In this document: positions 8,823-21,403 of the stretch, piece after piece | Layout: each line of letters starts with the position of its first letter | Position numbering within the stretch: the first letter of the stretch is position 1 | Assembly: GCF_000019805.1 (NCBI RefSeq) | Contig: NC_010525.1 | Coordinates: 1,414,618-1,478,617, forward strand | Direction of reading: 5' to 3' | Origin: Pyrobaculum neutrophilum V24Sta | Lineage (GTDB): Archaea > Thermoproteota > Thermoprotei > Thermoproteales > Thermoproteaceae | DNA: 64,000 nucleotides | Position numbers and translations under genes: made by a program | Notes under the pieces: model-generated | What the model was told of the DNA's origin: nothing | What the model saw: the letters and a program-made list of their open reading frames with translations, nothing else | Databases searched by the model: none

Positions 8823-9296
8823 ATGATTAACATCATATCTAGGTCCGTGAGGATAGGTCTCATCTTTGTTATTTTCAGCGTACTATACACGTTGTTTAAC
8901 GTCTGGTGGGCAGGCGTGCTGGACGTATACCCCCTGTTGGTGGGGGTGTACATGATGACATTCGTCTCTGTTGTGCCGTACATCGTTGTAAACATTGCGA
9001 CTGCCCTTAGAAACAGGGGCGACGGCAGATGGCTTGTGACCGTGGGGCTCTCGCTAGCCCTCTTCGCCTCTCTAACGGCGGCGATGGTTAAGCTGGGCTA
9101 CTTGCGGGGGGCCGTAGCGCCGTTTTCGCTGACCCAGCTGAGGTTCGACAGCACGTTGGCGCTCTCTCTAGCTCTGCTTGGCCTATCGTCCCTCGTGTAT
9201 TTAGGCGGCGTGCTTCCCGAGGGAAAGAAGTTGGCCCGCGCGATCTACTTCAGCTTGGTTGAGGGCGGCGAAGACGGCGAGACGGAGGTCGTGTGA
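8823..9296 (+). CDS. Four-helix integral membrane protein, unknown function
   Basis: 157 residues with about four hydrophobic segments (residues roughly 10-28, 37-60, 70-92, 108-130) and an acidic, soluble C-terminal tail ending EGGEDGETEVV. No family recognised. CCTAATAAA at 8794-8802 is a plausible TATA 25 nt upstream of ATG 8823. The next gene starts 27 nt downstream with no TATA of its own, so the two probably form an operon. Confidence 0.7.
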   Translation: MINIISRSVRIGLIFVIFSVLYTLFNVWWAGVLDVYPLLVGVYMMTFVSVVPYIVVNIATALRNRGDGRWLVTVGLSLALFASLTAAMVKLGYLRGAVAPFSLTQLRFDSTLALSLALLGLSSLVYLGGVLPEGKKLARAIYFSLVEGGEDGETEVV

Positions 9297-9323
9297 CCGC
9301 GCCCCGGGGACTAGGCTCTGCCG

Positions 9324-9632
9324 GTGCCACAAGATATAAAGACAAACGTCTTCAGCGTTGTGGAGGGCGTTTTGCTGATACGTGAGCTAGAGGGCGCGCC
9401 CTACGAGTTAGTCGACATACTTAGGTTTGAGAAAGGTCGCCGCTATATATACAAGCTCCCCGCAGGGGACCGGGAGTACTACATACACGTTGTATCTCTG
9501 AGGGATGCCGTCTACGTCGAGCTCTGGCACCCCAGCTACGCGGTGCCGCTGTTGGTCTTCCGCGTTTCCGACCGAGACGAGATGTCCCGCCTCTTTATCC
9601 TTCTCAAGTCGCTGGCGGCCGCCCTCCGCTAG
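9324..9632 (+). CDS. Small hypothetical protein
   Basis: 102 residues, GTG start, no recognised family. It is strand-rich (RRYIYKLPAGDREYYIHVVS, YVELWHPSYAVPLLVF) with an amphipathic C-terminal helix, consistent with a small alpha/beta domain. Likely cotranscribed with the membrane protein upstream; the GC-rich 27-nt spacer shows no TATA. Confidence 0.6.
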   Translation: MPQDIKTNVFSVVEGVLLIRELEGAPYELVDILRFEKGRRYIYKLPAGDREYYIHVVSLRDAVYVELWHPSYAVPLLVFRVSDRDEMSRLFILLKSLAAALR

Positions 9633-9671
9633 TGGCGTCAAAAGTTTTATAGAGCGGCCGCCCTCCGCTCT

Positions 9672-11015
9672 ATGTCCTACAGCGTTTTAGAGGCGCTTAG
9701 GAACAACCCTGACCACGTTAGAAAGGTCCTGGCGGCGAGGAGACTAGACGTATCTCTCGTCGATCGGTTCATAGAGCTAGACGGCAGATGGCGGCAACTC
9801 AAGAGGGAGGTTGACGAGCTGAGGCGCAGCTACAACCAACTATCGAGGGAGGGGGCAAGGGCTCCTCCCGACAGGAGGAGGGAGATCGTGGAGAAGGCGC
9901 GGGAGCTCGCGGCTAGGCTTGAAAAAGTGGAGAAGGAGATGGAGGCAGTTGAGCGGGAGAGGGAAGAGCTGCTCTGGAGCTTCCCCAACCTTATACACGA
10001 CTCGGTGCCGGTCTGTCCCGAGGGCGTGGACTCGGTGCCGGTGAGACACTGGGGCACCATAAGGGTCGTTAAAGGCGCGGCGGCTCCAGAGGGCGTAGAG
10101 TATGTAGTAGTGGAAAAGCCGCCGGTCGGCCATGCAGACATGGCGGAGGTTGTCCTAGGGATGGCTGACACCCTTAAGGCGGGGGAGGTGGCGGGGAGCC
10201 GCTTCTATTACCTATTCGACGACTTGGTATGGCTGGACTTCGCCCTGGCGATGTATGCCCTTGACCGCCTTGCGCAACAGGGCTTTAGGCCCGTGGTTCC
10301 GCCCTATATGCTTAAGTTTGACGTAATAAGGAGGGTTCTCGACTTTGATACGTTTAAAGACGCCATATACAAAATAGAGGGCGAGGACCTCTACCTCATA
10401 GCCACCGCGGAGCACGGGATAGCCGCCTACCTCCACAAGAGGGAGCTCGTGGAGGAGGAGCTACCCCTCCTCTTCGTCGGTTGGTCGCCCTGTTTCAGGA
10501 AAGAGGCGGGGGCCGGCAATAGGGATCTAAAGGGCATATTTAGGGTGCACATATTCCACAAGGTGGAGCAGTTCGTGTTTTCTCTGCCCGAGGACTCTTG
10601 GAAGTGGCATGAGGAGATCACGAAAAATACGGAGAGCCTCATAAGAGATCTAGGACTCCCCTACAGGGTGGTCAACATATGTGCCCACGATCTGGGGGCG
10701 CCTGCGGCTAAGAAGTACGACATAGAGGCGTGGTACCCAGCCCAGGGGATGTACCGGGAGTTGGCCAGCTGTTCAAATGTGACAGATTGGCAGTCGTATA
10801 GACTCGGGATCAGGGTAACTAGGAAGGGAATGAGGCGGGAGTTTGTACACACGCTCAACTGCACAGGGTTAGCCACCACGCGCACCATCACGGCAATACT
10901 GGAGAACTTCCAGAGGGAAGACGGGGCCGTGGAGATACCGAAGGCGCTGAGGCCCTATCTAGAGCCGATAAGGGCTGCGCCGAAGGAGTACATTTATCCC
11001 AGGAGGAGGGGCTAG
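9672..11015 (+). CDS. serS: Seryl-tRNA synthetase
   Basis: 447 residues, the usual length. The N-terminal ~110 residues form the antiparallel coiled-coil arm (LKREVDELRRSYNQLSREG). The class II core follows: motif 2 FRKEAGAGNRDLKGIFRVH (about 276-294) and the C-terminal LASCSNVTDWQSYRLGIR plus HTLNCTGLATTRTITAILEN (motif 3). It is of the common type, not the rare methanogen type. It charges tRNA-Ser and supplies the precursor for Sec/Cys routes where present. GTTTTATAG at 9644-9652 is the TATA, about 24 nt before ATG 9672. Confidence 0.96.
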   Translation: MSYSVLEALRNNPDHVRKVLAARRLDVSLVDRFIELDGRWRQLKREVDELRRSYNQLSREGARAPPDRRREIVEKARELAARLEKVEKEMEAVEREREELLWSFPNLIHDSVPVCPEGVDSVPVRHWGTIRVVKGAAAPEGVEYVVVEKPPVGHADMAEVVLGMADTLKAGEVAGSRFYYLFDDLVWLDFALAMYALDRLAQQGFRPVVPPYMLKFDVIRRVLDFDTFKDAIYKIEGEDLYLIATAEHGIAAYLHKRELVEEELPLLFVGWSPCFRKEAGAGNRDLKGIFRVHIFHKVEQFVFSLPEDSWKWHEEITKNTESLIRDLGLPYRVVNICAHDLGAPAAKKYDIEAWYPAQGMYRELASCSNVTDWQSYRLGIRVTRKGMRREFVHTLNCTGLATTRTITAILENFQREDGAVEIPKALRPYLEPIRAAPKEYIYPRRRG

Positions 11016-11117
11016 TCGGCGTTTAGATCCGTCGTCATAAGTCGGCTAGCCTGGATTCGTCACCACACGCCTCCCCTGCCTAAAATAAAACTTTTTAACA
11101 GGGAGCCACAACGTGCC

Positions 11118-11639
11118 GTGTCGGCTCACGACGTGGTAGTCGGCATAGTGGCCGACGCCGTTAAGGAATTCCTAAACAGGCTGTGCGAGTGCCAACGGCT
11201 GATGGAGACACACGCGCGCGACATCGAACTGGCCAACGTCGCCGACGCGGTCACCAAAGCCCTATCGGAGGGGAGAGAGGGGGAGTTCGGCCCAGTCGTG
11301 GTGAAGATACACAAGAAGTTCCTCGGGCGGAGGGAGGTGAGGGCGGCCCTCTACGGCAGGGAGGTGACGGTAGACGAGCTACTCGCCGAGATCTCAAAGG
11401 CGAAGTCCCGCGCTGCCTGGCTCGCGGCCGACTGCTCCGAGCAAGCCCTTGTGGAGGCTCTGTATAGATTCGAGGATAGGTACCTGATCGACGTGGTTCA
11501 GAGGAACTTCAGTAGCTTTAGAAAGGCGTGTAAAGGGGAGACCCCCCATATCGACTTCGGCGAAGCGCCAGCCCACGTGATAGAGGGGACGGTGAGGGGG
11601 GTAAGAGAATACTTGGCCAACCATGGCGGTGGTAGTTAA
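11118..11639 (+). CDS. Hypothetical protein overlapping pyrH
   Basis: 173 residues, GTG start, mostly helical, no family recognised. It holds four cysteines (CEC near residue 23, C near 107, C near 139). The 3' end overlaps the start of UMP kinase by 17 nt, implying cotranscription and translational coupling. A TATA-like CTTTTTAAC at about 11090-11098 lies 25 nt before the GTG. Context suggests a house-keeping role tied to nucleotide metabolism, but that is only proximity. Confidence 0.65.
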   Translation: MSAHDVVVGIVADAVKEFLNRLCECQRLMETHARDIELANVADAVTKALSEGREGEFGPVVVKIHKKFLGRREVRAALYGREVTVDELLAEISKAKSRAAWLAADCSEQALVEALYRFEDRYLIDVVQRNFSSFRKACKGETPHIDFGEAPAHVIEGTVRGVREYLANHGGGS

Positions 11640-12276
11640 GCTGTCTGGGCGGATATTCGAAGACGAAGAACTGGTTCTCAAGTACGCGGAGGCCATTAAG
11701 TCATACGGCGTGAAAATCGCGGTGGTTACCGGCGGCGGCGAGCTCGCCAGGAGGTACATATCCGCGGCCAAGAGGGGAGGCGCCTCCAACACCTTCCAGG
11801 ACCTAATAGGCATCTATGCCAGCCGCCTAAACGCGCTTCTCCTAATCTCCCTCCTAGGCGACGCCTATCCAAAGGTGCCCACGAACATCGAGGAGTTCTT
11901 GGAGGCGTGGCGTAGCCACAGAGTCGTGGTGGCGGGAGGCTTCCAGCCGGGCCAGTCCACCGCCACAGTAGCCGCCCTCGTGGCCGAGGCCGCAGGGGCA
12001 TCGGTCTTGTTAAATGCCGCAAATATCGACGCCGTATATAGCGACGACCCGAGGAAAAACCCAAAAGCCGAGAGGTTGCCCCACCTGAAATACGACGAGT
12101 TCGAGAGAATAGTGAGATCCTCGTCGTTGCCCGGAGGCTACGAGCTGATGGACGTCTGGAGCATCTCCATACTTAGGCGTAACTGCATCACGGTGTATAT
12201 ATTCGACGGGCGTAGGCCAGAGCACATCGGGGCAATCCTGAGGGGGGAGAACCCGGGCACCAAAATCACCTGTTGA
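11623..12276 (+). CDS. pyrH: UMP kinase (archaeal type)
   Basis: 217 residues, of the amino-acid-kinase fold. It opens VVVKLSGRIFEDE, then VVTGGGELARRYI (phosphate-binding Gly loop), GGFQPGQSTATVAA and NAANIDAVYSDDPRKNPKA (nucleotide-binding end), all as in archaeal PyrH. It phosphorylates UMP to UDP, feeding CTP and, through the ribonucleotide reductase in this window, dNTPs. It starts inside the previous gene (17-nt overlap). Confidence 0.95.
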   Translation: MAVVVKLSGRIFEDEELVLKYAEAIKSYGVKIAVVTGGGELARRYISAAKRGGASNTFQDLIGIYASRLNALLLISLLGDAYPKVPTNIEEFLEAWRSHRVVVAGGFQPGQSTATVAALVAEAAGASVLLNAANIDAVYSDDPRKNPKAERLPHLKYDEFERIVRSSSLPGGYELMDVWSISILRRNCITVYIFDGRRPEHIGAILRGENPGTKITC

Positions 12277-12696
12277 CCTCAGCCATTGCCCCAAGGCCGA
12301 GAATGCGGCGTTAAGCGGAGATATGCGAACCGCCTAGGCGCCTTGGAGTCTCCCTCGCCAATACCCTGCCGGCGTCCAAGATACATGTGGCGAGTAGTCG
12401 GGCCGCGCGGCACGCGCCCCTCTCTGCCCCAGCGCCCGAGGGCGTTGCGCCTCTCCGGCGTGGGGGTGGCTGAAGCGGAGCTGTACGAGAGGCTAACCCA
12501 CTCCGCTATGCAGAGTCTCTAGATCGTGGGCCGTTGGAATTCCAGCTGGAGAAGCTGAAGCTCGGCGGCGAAGGGTCAAAACGGCGTGTGTGAACCCCGC
12601 GGCAGGGGGCCTTGTCACAGGAGCCCTCTGGGCCGCTCTAGACCCCCCACCCGTCTCTAGGCGCCAATAGATTTAAATGCTTTTTCTCCGGGGGCC
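12277..12696. other. 420-nt GC-rich gap without a recognised gene
   Basis: I see no convincing protein gene: the longest frames are Arg/Pro-rich and lack a promoter. I searched by eye for signal-recognition-particle RNA (GGAAGG/AGCA helix-8 motif), RNase P (GAGGAAAGUC) and tRNA T-loops, and found none. It contains CCGCCTAGGCG near 12324 and CTCTAGGCGCC near 12653. The AT-rich end (ATTTAAATG, about 12669-12677) is the TATA box of the HIT gene, 24 nt before its ATG. Confidence 0.5.
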
Positions 12697-13116
12697 ATGG
12701 ACTGCATATTCTGCAGGATCGTAAGAGGCGAGGCCCCTGCGTGGAAGGTGTACGAGGATGAGGATTTCGTCGTTATACTTGATAAGTACCCGGCGTCCTA
12801 TGGCCATCTGTTGGTGGTCTCCAGAGAACACTACGTCAATATACTCGACGCTCCTCTGGAAAAAGCGGCCCGAGGCTTCGAAATAGCCACGAGGCTTGCT
12901 AAGGCTTGGGCTAGGCTGGGGGCCCCCGCGGTGAATGTGGTCACAAACGCCGGCAGAGAGGCCGGGCAGATGGTCTTCCATATGCATATCCACGTCATAC
13001 CGAGGTGGGGAGGAAACTTGGCGTGGCATGGGAGGGAGGAGATAAAGGAGAAGGAGGCTAGGGAGGTCGTGGAGAAGCTTACCTCCATATTACCCGAGTA
13101 TTTCAAGAAACCCTAA
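12697..13116 (+). CDS. HIT-family nucleotide hydrolase/transferase
   Basis: 139 residues. It opens DCIFCRIVRGE (zinc Cys pair), has YPASYGHLLVVSREH, and the catalytic histidine triad HMHIHVIPRW near residue 97. Members hydrolyse dinucleoside polyphosphates or adenosine phosphoramidates. The TATA about 12669-12677 gives a leaderless ATG. The HTH gene follows after 18 nt and is probably cotranscribed. Confidence 0.92.
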   Translation: MDCIFCRIVRGEAPAWKVYEDEDFVVILDKYPASYGHLLVVSREHYVNILDAPLEKAARGFEIATRLAKAWARLGAPAVNVVTNAGREAGQMVFHMHIHVIPRWGGNLAWHGREEIKEKEAREVVEKLTSILPEYFKKP

Positions 13117-13134
13117 TTAGCCGACATCGTCATC

Positions 13135-13593
13135 ATGACGGTGAGGTTGACGGAGACGGAGAGGAAGGTCGCGGATCTCTACTCCAAGGGGCTTAGGCCG
13201 AGGGAGATAGCGGAGAGGCTCGGGATATCTATAAACACAGTGTACAAAGCTCTGTCAAAGGCCCGGAGGGCGTTGGAGCTCGCCGAGGAGCCCGTGGACG
13301 GACAACGCTACTACGCCTTCAGCGCCTCGGTGTACATGTATAACGTGTTCAGCCAGGCGCAGCCTATATCGGTTTCCTCAAGCAGAGCCGTATTGATACA
13401 CGAGGTTCAAGACGCCGTCTTGAAAAAGCTGGATGAGATACTTGCCATACTTAAGTCAAGCAGGCCGGAGCCGCGCGCGGCCAAGGCCCCACCTGCGAGG
13501 GAGGCGGATCTCGGCAACGACGGCAACGGCCACCTCCCAGAGCCGCTGAGGAAAAACATCTGGATCTCCCTCCTGAGGAGCAAAGCCGTATAG
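13135..13593 (+). CDS. HTH protein with sigma-4/LuxR-like domain
   Basis: 152 residues. Residues 4-45 (LTETERKVADLYSKGLRPREIAERLGISINTVYKALSKARR) contain a textbook sigma70-region-4/LuxR-type helix-turn-helix (GLRPREIAERLGISINTVY). The middle is probably an oligomerisation segment, and the C-terminus is a low-complexity Pro/Ala/Asn linker. A DNA-binding regulator is the best guess; the target is unknown. It follows the HIT gene by 18 nt and abuts the convergent YchF gene directly. Confidence 0.75.
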   Translation: MTVRLTETERKVADLYSKGLRPREIAERLGISINTVYKALSKARRALELAEEPVDGQRYYAFSASVYMYNVFSQAQPISVSSSRAVLIHEVQDAVLKKLDEILAILKSSRPEPRAAKAPPAREADLGNDGNGHLPEPLRKNIWISLLRSKAV

Positions 13594-14799
13594 CTACCTC
13601 GCGAGTATCTTGATGATGAGTCCGTTGGAGACGGGCTCATCGGCCGCAAGTCTCCTGCCGCTTCTAGCGTCTACGGCGGATACGAATCTCTCTCCCAGCT
13701 CTGTATGTATCGCGTAGGCCACATCCCTGGCGGTGTACGTATGGGGCACAAGCAGTAGGTCGGGTAGGACGTTGCCGCTTTTGTCGCTCAGCTTCTTCTC
13801 GTCCTCCACGGGGTAAACTGCTACGTATTTAAGGGCGTCAAACACCGCCGTGTTTATGGCCTTAGTCACCCCTGTGCTACCCCACTTCTCCAGCAATGTA
13901 GCTATCTTGTCTAATACGGCTTTCTGCTGAGGCGTCAGCTGGCCAACCACCTCGAAGCTTCTGTCGCCCGGCTTGTACCTAATGAGCCCCCTCGCAGCGG
14001 CGCGCCTAAGGGCCAGCTCGGCCTCGGCGGAGGTCGGCACCACGATTCTGTCGGGAAACGCCTCCTTCAGCCTCCTGTAGCCCTCCTCCCCCTCCGGGAT
14101 GTCGATTTTGTTCGCCGCGATCACGATGGGCTTGCTATACGCCCTAGCCAAGCCGACGAACTTCAGAAGCCCCTCTTCGCCCCACCTACTTGGCGGCTTC
14201 TTGGAAAGGTCGGCCTCCTGTAGAGCCCTCTCTATCTGCGCCCTCCCGATCCCCAGCCCCGCCAGCTTCTCGAGCAACACCTCTGCGGTATCCCTCTTGC
14301 TGAACTCCACCTGGCGGACGACCCTGTCCCAGTCCTTGCGGAGTATTGACGCCATCCACATATCGACCTCCCTCTCCAGGAAGTAGACGTCGGAGACTGG
14401 GTCGTGCGACCCCGGCTTGACCAACCGCCCCTCTTCGTCCGTGGACCCCGAGGCGTCTACGACGTGTATTAGGACGGGGGCCCTCCTGAGGTGGTCGAGG
14501 AATTGGTTGCCAAGCCCCCTCCCCTGCCACGCGCCTGGGACAAGCCCCGCCACGTCGATCAGCTCCACCGGCGCGAAACACACGCCGTCTACCACGGCGT
14601 AGGTCCGCGGACTGCACTTGATCTCCGAGCAGGGGCACCCGTCTATCCTCACATAGCCTATCCCTATGTTGGGGTCTATCGTGGTGAAGGGGGTCGGCGA
14701 GATTTTGACGTCTTTAAGCGTGGCGGCGGCGAAAAAGGTGGATTTGCCCGCGTTGGGCTTGCCCACAACGCCGATCTGCACCCTTGCTTGAGTAACCAC
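13594..14799 (-). CDS. ychF: YchF/Obg-superfamily translation-associated GTPase/ATPase
   Basis: 401 residues. G1 GVVGKPNAGKST, G3 DVAGLVPGA, and the variant G4 ANKID are followed by a helical insertion and a C-terminal TGS domain (LLLVPHTYTARDVAYAIHTEL...). That is the archaeal COG0012 (YchF/Ola1) arrangement; these proteins bind ribosomes and often prefer ATP. The start is uncertain: GTG 14799 fits a minus-strand TATATAAAC at 14820-14828, while an in-frame GTG at 14781 gives the family-typical start (V)QIGVVGKPN and fits TAAAAATA at 14803-14810. Confidence 0.93.
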   Translation of the reverse strand: MVTQARVQIGVVGKPNAGKSTFFAAATLKDVKISPTPFTTIDPNIGIGYVRIDGCPCSEIKCSPRTYAVVDGVCFAPVELIDVAGLVPGAWQGRGLGNQFLDHLRRAPVLIHVVDASGSTDEEGRLVKPGSHDPVSDVYFLEREVDMWMASILRKDWDRVVRQVEFSKRDTAEVLLEKLAGLGIGRAQIERALQEADLSKKPPSRWGEEGLLKFVGLARAYSKPIVIAANKIDIPEGEEGYRRLKEAFPDRIVVPTSAEAELALRRAAARGLIRYKPGDRSFEVVGQLTPQQKAVLDKIATLLEKWGSTGVTKAINTAVFDALKYVAVYPVEDEKKLSDKSGNVLPDLLLVPHTYTARDVAYAIHTELGERFVSAVDARSGRRLAADEPVSNGLIIKILAR

Positions 14800-14830
14800 G
14801 TATTTTTACCCCGGGACCGTGTTTATATAG

Positions 14831-16042
14831 ATGCGGCGCGCCGCGTTGTTTGTAGCGCTAGCCGCGCTCCTCCTAATAAGCCCACCGCTGGCCGTCCTAG
14901 CTGCTGTCCTATACGCGGCCAGATACTACATATATGCATATTCAGCGCTCTGGCGCCAACTTGTGAAGTGTGAACTCTACACGCCGGCGCTCTCGGCGCT
15001 GGGGGCGGCGGGGGCGCTTCTCTCGCCCTACTCGGGAGCCGCCAAGGCTCTGCTACTAGCTATGGGGGCCGTTGCCGTCTACCTAGCGCCAACTATGCCC
15101 CGCCTATCACGGGCCGTCTCAGTGCTAACGCTTGGGATGGCCGTCGAGACGCCCGCTAAGCCTCTCGTGCTCGTCCTAGCGGTCGCCGTAGCCTATCTAG
15201 CCTATAGGCGGAGCGCATGCGGCTTCATATGCCAGAGAACCGCGGCGGCGCCGGACGGCGATGTGTACTACGACGCGCGTCTGGGGCTCGTCTGCCTTTT
15301 CGCAAAAGGGGGCCGCGACCTCCACAGCTTCTTCGTCAAACTAGGAGGGTCGTACATAAGGTGCTTTTACTCCATATGTAGAAAGGTCAACGAAGAGGCG
15401 TTCCGACGGGGGGTCGGCACGCTTGACAGATATCTGCCGGAACCCGCCGCGGCGGATTTCAAAGGGCTTATACACTTCGTCGGGCCCCCAGAAGTTGCGT
15501 TGAAGCTGGTGGAGAGGTACTTCGGCGCGGGGGTCGCATATGGGGCAGTCGACGCGCCCCCGGCGCGTCTAGCCTCTCTCTCGAGCGCCAGCCCGGAGGT
15601 AGCCGTTGCGGTTTTAGAGACGGCCTTGGGCCTCACGCCTGAGCAAACGGCCTTGGTGAAGGACCTCCTCTCCAGGCGTTCAAGGGAGGAGGCCGCGGCT
15701 TGGTCCCTCCGCTACCCGTGGCTTAGGCCCATCTTAGAGCTGTGGAATGGCGGGGCTGAGCCGCGGGGGGTCGCCAAAAGCGCTCTGCCGGGGCGCCTCG
15801 GCCTAGCCGACGCCTTGCTCTACGCCAAGGCGAAAAACGTGCCTCTGGTGACCGACAGCGGAGAGGCGGCGCAGATGGCGGCGGGTCTTGGGATAACTGT
15901 GTTTCTAATCGCAGATAGGCCAAGGGGCAACTTCGTCGTAGTAGGCCCCACCTCTCTGGAAGTTGGGGGGAGAAGGGCGGAGGTGGCGGCTGGGCGCTTC
16001 TTGGCGCAACTCGGAGGCGAGCTCTACGCGGACGACTTGTAA
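14831..16042 (+). CDS. Membrane-anchored protein of unknown function
   Basis: 403 residues. Four or five hydrophobic segments fill the first ~125 residues, followed by a soluble ~275-residue domain with several cysteines (ACGFICQ, IRCFYSICR) and a C-terminal part resembling a NYN/PIN-like strand-helix pattern (ADALLYAKAKNVPLVTDSG), though without enough acidic residues for me to call a nuclease. Two face-to-face TATA elements (14803-14810, 14820-14828) separate it from ychF, so the true start may be ATG 14831 or the downstream TTG 14846. Confidence 0.65.
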   Translation: MRRAALFVALAALLLISPPLAVLAAVLYAARYYIYAYSALWRQLVKCELYTPALSALGAAGALLSPYSGAAKALLLAMGAVAVYLAPTMPRLSRAVSVLTLGMAVETPAKPLVLVLAVAVAYLAYRRSACGFICQRTAAAPDGDVYYDARLGLVCLFAKGGRDLHSFFVKLGGSYIRCFYSICRKVNEEAFRRGVGTLDRYLPEPAAADFKGLIHFVGPPEVALKLVERYFGAGVAYGAVDAPPARLASLSSASPEVAVAVLETALGLTPEQTALVKDLLSRRSREEAAAWSLRYPWLRPILELWNGGAEPRGVAKSALPGRLGLADALLYAKAKNVPLVTDSGEAAQMAAGLGITVFLIADRPRGNFVVVGPTSLEVGGRRAEVAAGRFLAQLGGELYADDL

Positions 16043-16071
16043 ATCTTAAAAAACCGTGCGTAATATAGCGT

Positions 16072-20287
<4,216 letters not shown>

Positions 20288-20336
20288 CCCAGAGGACGTC
20301 GACTAAAGCATAAATAGAGCAAGCAATATGTTACAC

Positions 20337-20855
20337 ATGTCCATATTCGACGAGTTCGAGAGGTTCATGAGAAGGTGGCAGAAGTTCTTCGAGGAGGTGG
20401 AGCGCCAGATCGAGGAGGATTTCAGAAGGCTGTCGGCGGGCGGGCCCGGGAGACCTCGCTACTACTACTACGGCTTTGAAATAACCATGGGCCCAGACGG
20501 CCGGCCGGTGGTGAGGGAGTTCGGCAACGTGAGGAGGAAGCCGGATGTGGAGAGGATCGAGGTAGTCGACGAGATAGATCCGCTCACCGACGTCGTCGAG
20601 GAGAACGACAAGATTAAGGTGGTTGTGGACATGCCCGGCGTCGAGAAGGAGGATATAAAGCTCTACGTGAGCGAAGACGGGAGAACGTTGACGATAGACG
20701 CCAGGGGCAAGGAGAGGAAGTACCACAAGGAAATTAGGCTACCGGCCGCCGTGGATCCAAACAAGGCCAAGGCTACGTATAAAAACGGCGTGCTCTCCAT
20801 AGAGCTGGAGAAGGTAGAGAAGAAAAAAAGGGGATTTGAGATAAAGGTCGACTAG
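20337..20855 (+). CDS. hsp20: Small heat-shock protein (Hsp20/alpha-crystallin)
   Basis: 172 residues from ATG 20337. The N-terminal arm is helical and charged; an alpha-crystallin domain follows (DKIKVVVDMPGVEKEDIKLYVSE...), then a GVLSIELEK strand and a C-terminal tail. It acts as an ATP-independent holdase. ATG 20337 is preferred over 20328 because CATAAATAG (20309-20317) lies 25 nt before it. A second, shorter Hsp20 lies at 42025-42372. It converges with the ThermoDBP gene with a 4-nt overlap. Confidence 0.93.
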   Translation: MSIFDEFERFMRRWQKFFEEVERQIEEDFRRLSAGGPGRPRYYYYGFEITMGPDGRPVVREFGNVRRKPDVERIEVVDEIDPLTDVVEENDKIKVVVDMPGVEKEDIKLYVSEDGRTLTIDARGKERKYHKEIRLPAAVDPNKAKATYKNGVLSIELEKVEKKKRGFEIKVD

Positions 20856-21301
20856 GGCAGTTCCCTCAGTAGCGCCTCTATCTTCTGCCTAACCTCGCCC
20901 ATTTTTTTCTCGCACTCCTCTAGTTTCTTCTCGAGCGCGGTGTGGGGGATGAACCACTCTATCTTGGGCTCGCCGAAAACCAGCCTTCCGCCCTCCACGG
21001 ACGCTTCTACGGTTATCCTCACTATGTCCAGCTTGCCGACGCCCATCGAGATGAGCTTCTCGTAGATCTTCCTGTTGAGCTCCGAGGTGGCTCTCACTAT
21101 CTCCTCCCGCGGCACCACCCCGCCGAATACTGCGAAGGCAGTACGCCTCAGCTTATCGGCGAATCTGGCCGCCACGACCACGCCGGTTCTAATCTCGTAC
21201 CTGTTGGGGGCCTTGAGGACGTGGCCGCCGTAGAGCTCGACAGCCTCCTGGGCCTTCTCCATATCGCGCTGTATGTTCTCCTCAAGCCTCCAACTTGCCA
21301 T
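20852..21301 (-). CDS. ThermoDBP-like single-strand DNA-binding protein (DUF2258)
   Basis: 149 residues. A compact alpha/beta domain (GTGVVVAARFADKLRRTAFA-like strand-helix, IVRITVEASVEGGRLVF) is followed by a C-terminal heptad helix (ALEKKLEECEKKMGEVRQKI). This matches DUF2258, whose Thermoproteales member ThermoDBP replaces the canonical OB-fold SSB and dimerises by a C-terminal leucine zipper (established). The assignment rests on length, layout and taxon; the related ThermoDBP-RP proteins are an alternative. The ATATATGGCCGTATATTTAA region at about 21306-21325 holds its TATA. Confidence 0.7.
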   Translation of the reverse strand: MASWRLEENIQRDMEKAQEAVELYGGHVLKAPNRYEIRTGVVVAARFADKLRRTAFAVFGGVVPREEIVRATSELNRKIYEKLISMGVGKLDIVRITVEASVEGGRLVFGEPKIEWFIPHTALEKKLEECEKKMGEVRQKIEALLRELP

Positions 21302-21339
21302 AGTTATATATGGCCGTATATTTAAAAACTACGTTATAG

Positions 21340-21377
21340 GCGGAAGCCCCGCCCTTTAGGACGGGGAGGGGTCATGT
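21340..21377 (+). repeat. IS200/IS605-end-like GC hairpin (copy 1)
   Basis: GGCGGAAG followed by CCCCGCCC-TTTA-GGACGGGG and GAGGGGTCATG. The stem-loop with CCNCGCCC / GGGCGNGG arms and the trailing GTCAT resembles right ends of TnpB-type IS605 elements in archaea. No transposase gene is adjacent. Related copies lie at 36435-36478 (minus) and 61056-61092 (plus). Confidence 0.5.
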
Positions 21378-21403
21378 TTTTTTGCCTGTAGTTGGCGGGT
21401 TCT

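Noticed and set aside
12286-12522. 78-codon frame in the gap after pyrH
   Set aside because: Arg/Pro-rich translation, no TATA at the right distance and no resemblance to a protein domain.
12277-12696. SRP RNA or RNase P RNA
   Set aside because: GTGAACCCCG near 12590 recalls SRP helix 8, but the obligatory GGAAGG/AGCA motif does not follow; no RNase P conserved blocks are seen in this or the other gaps.
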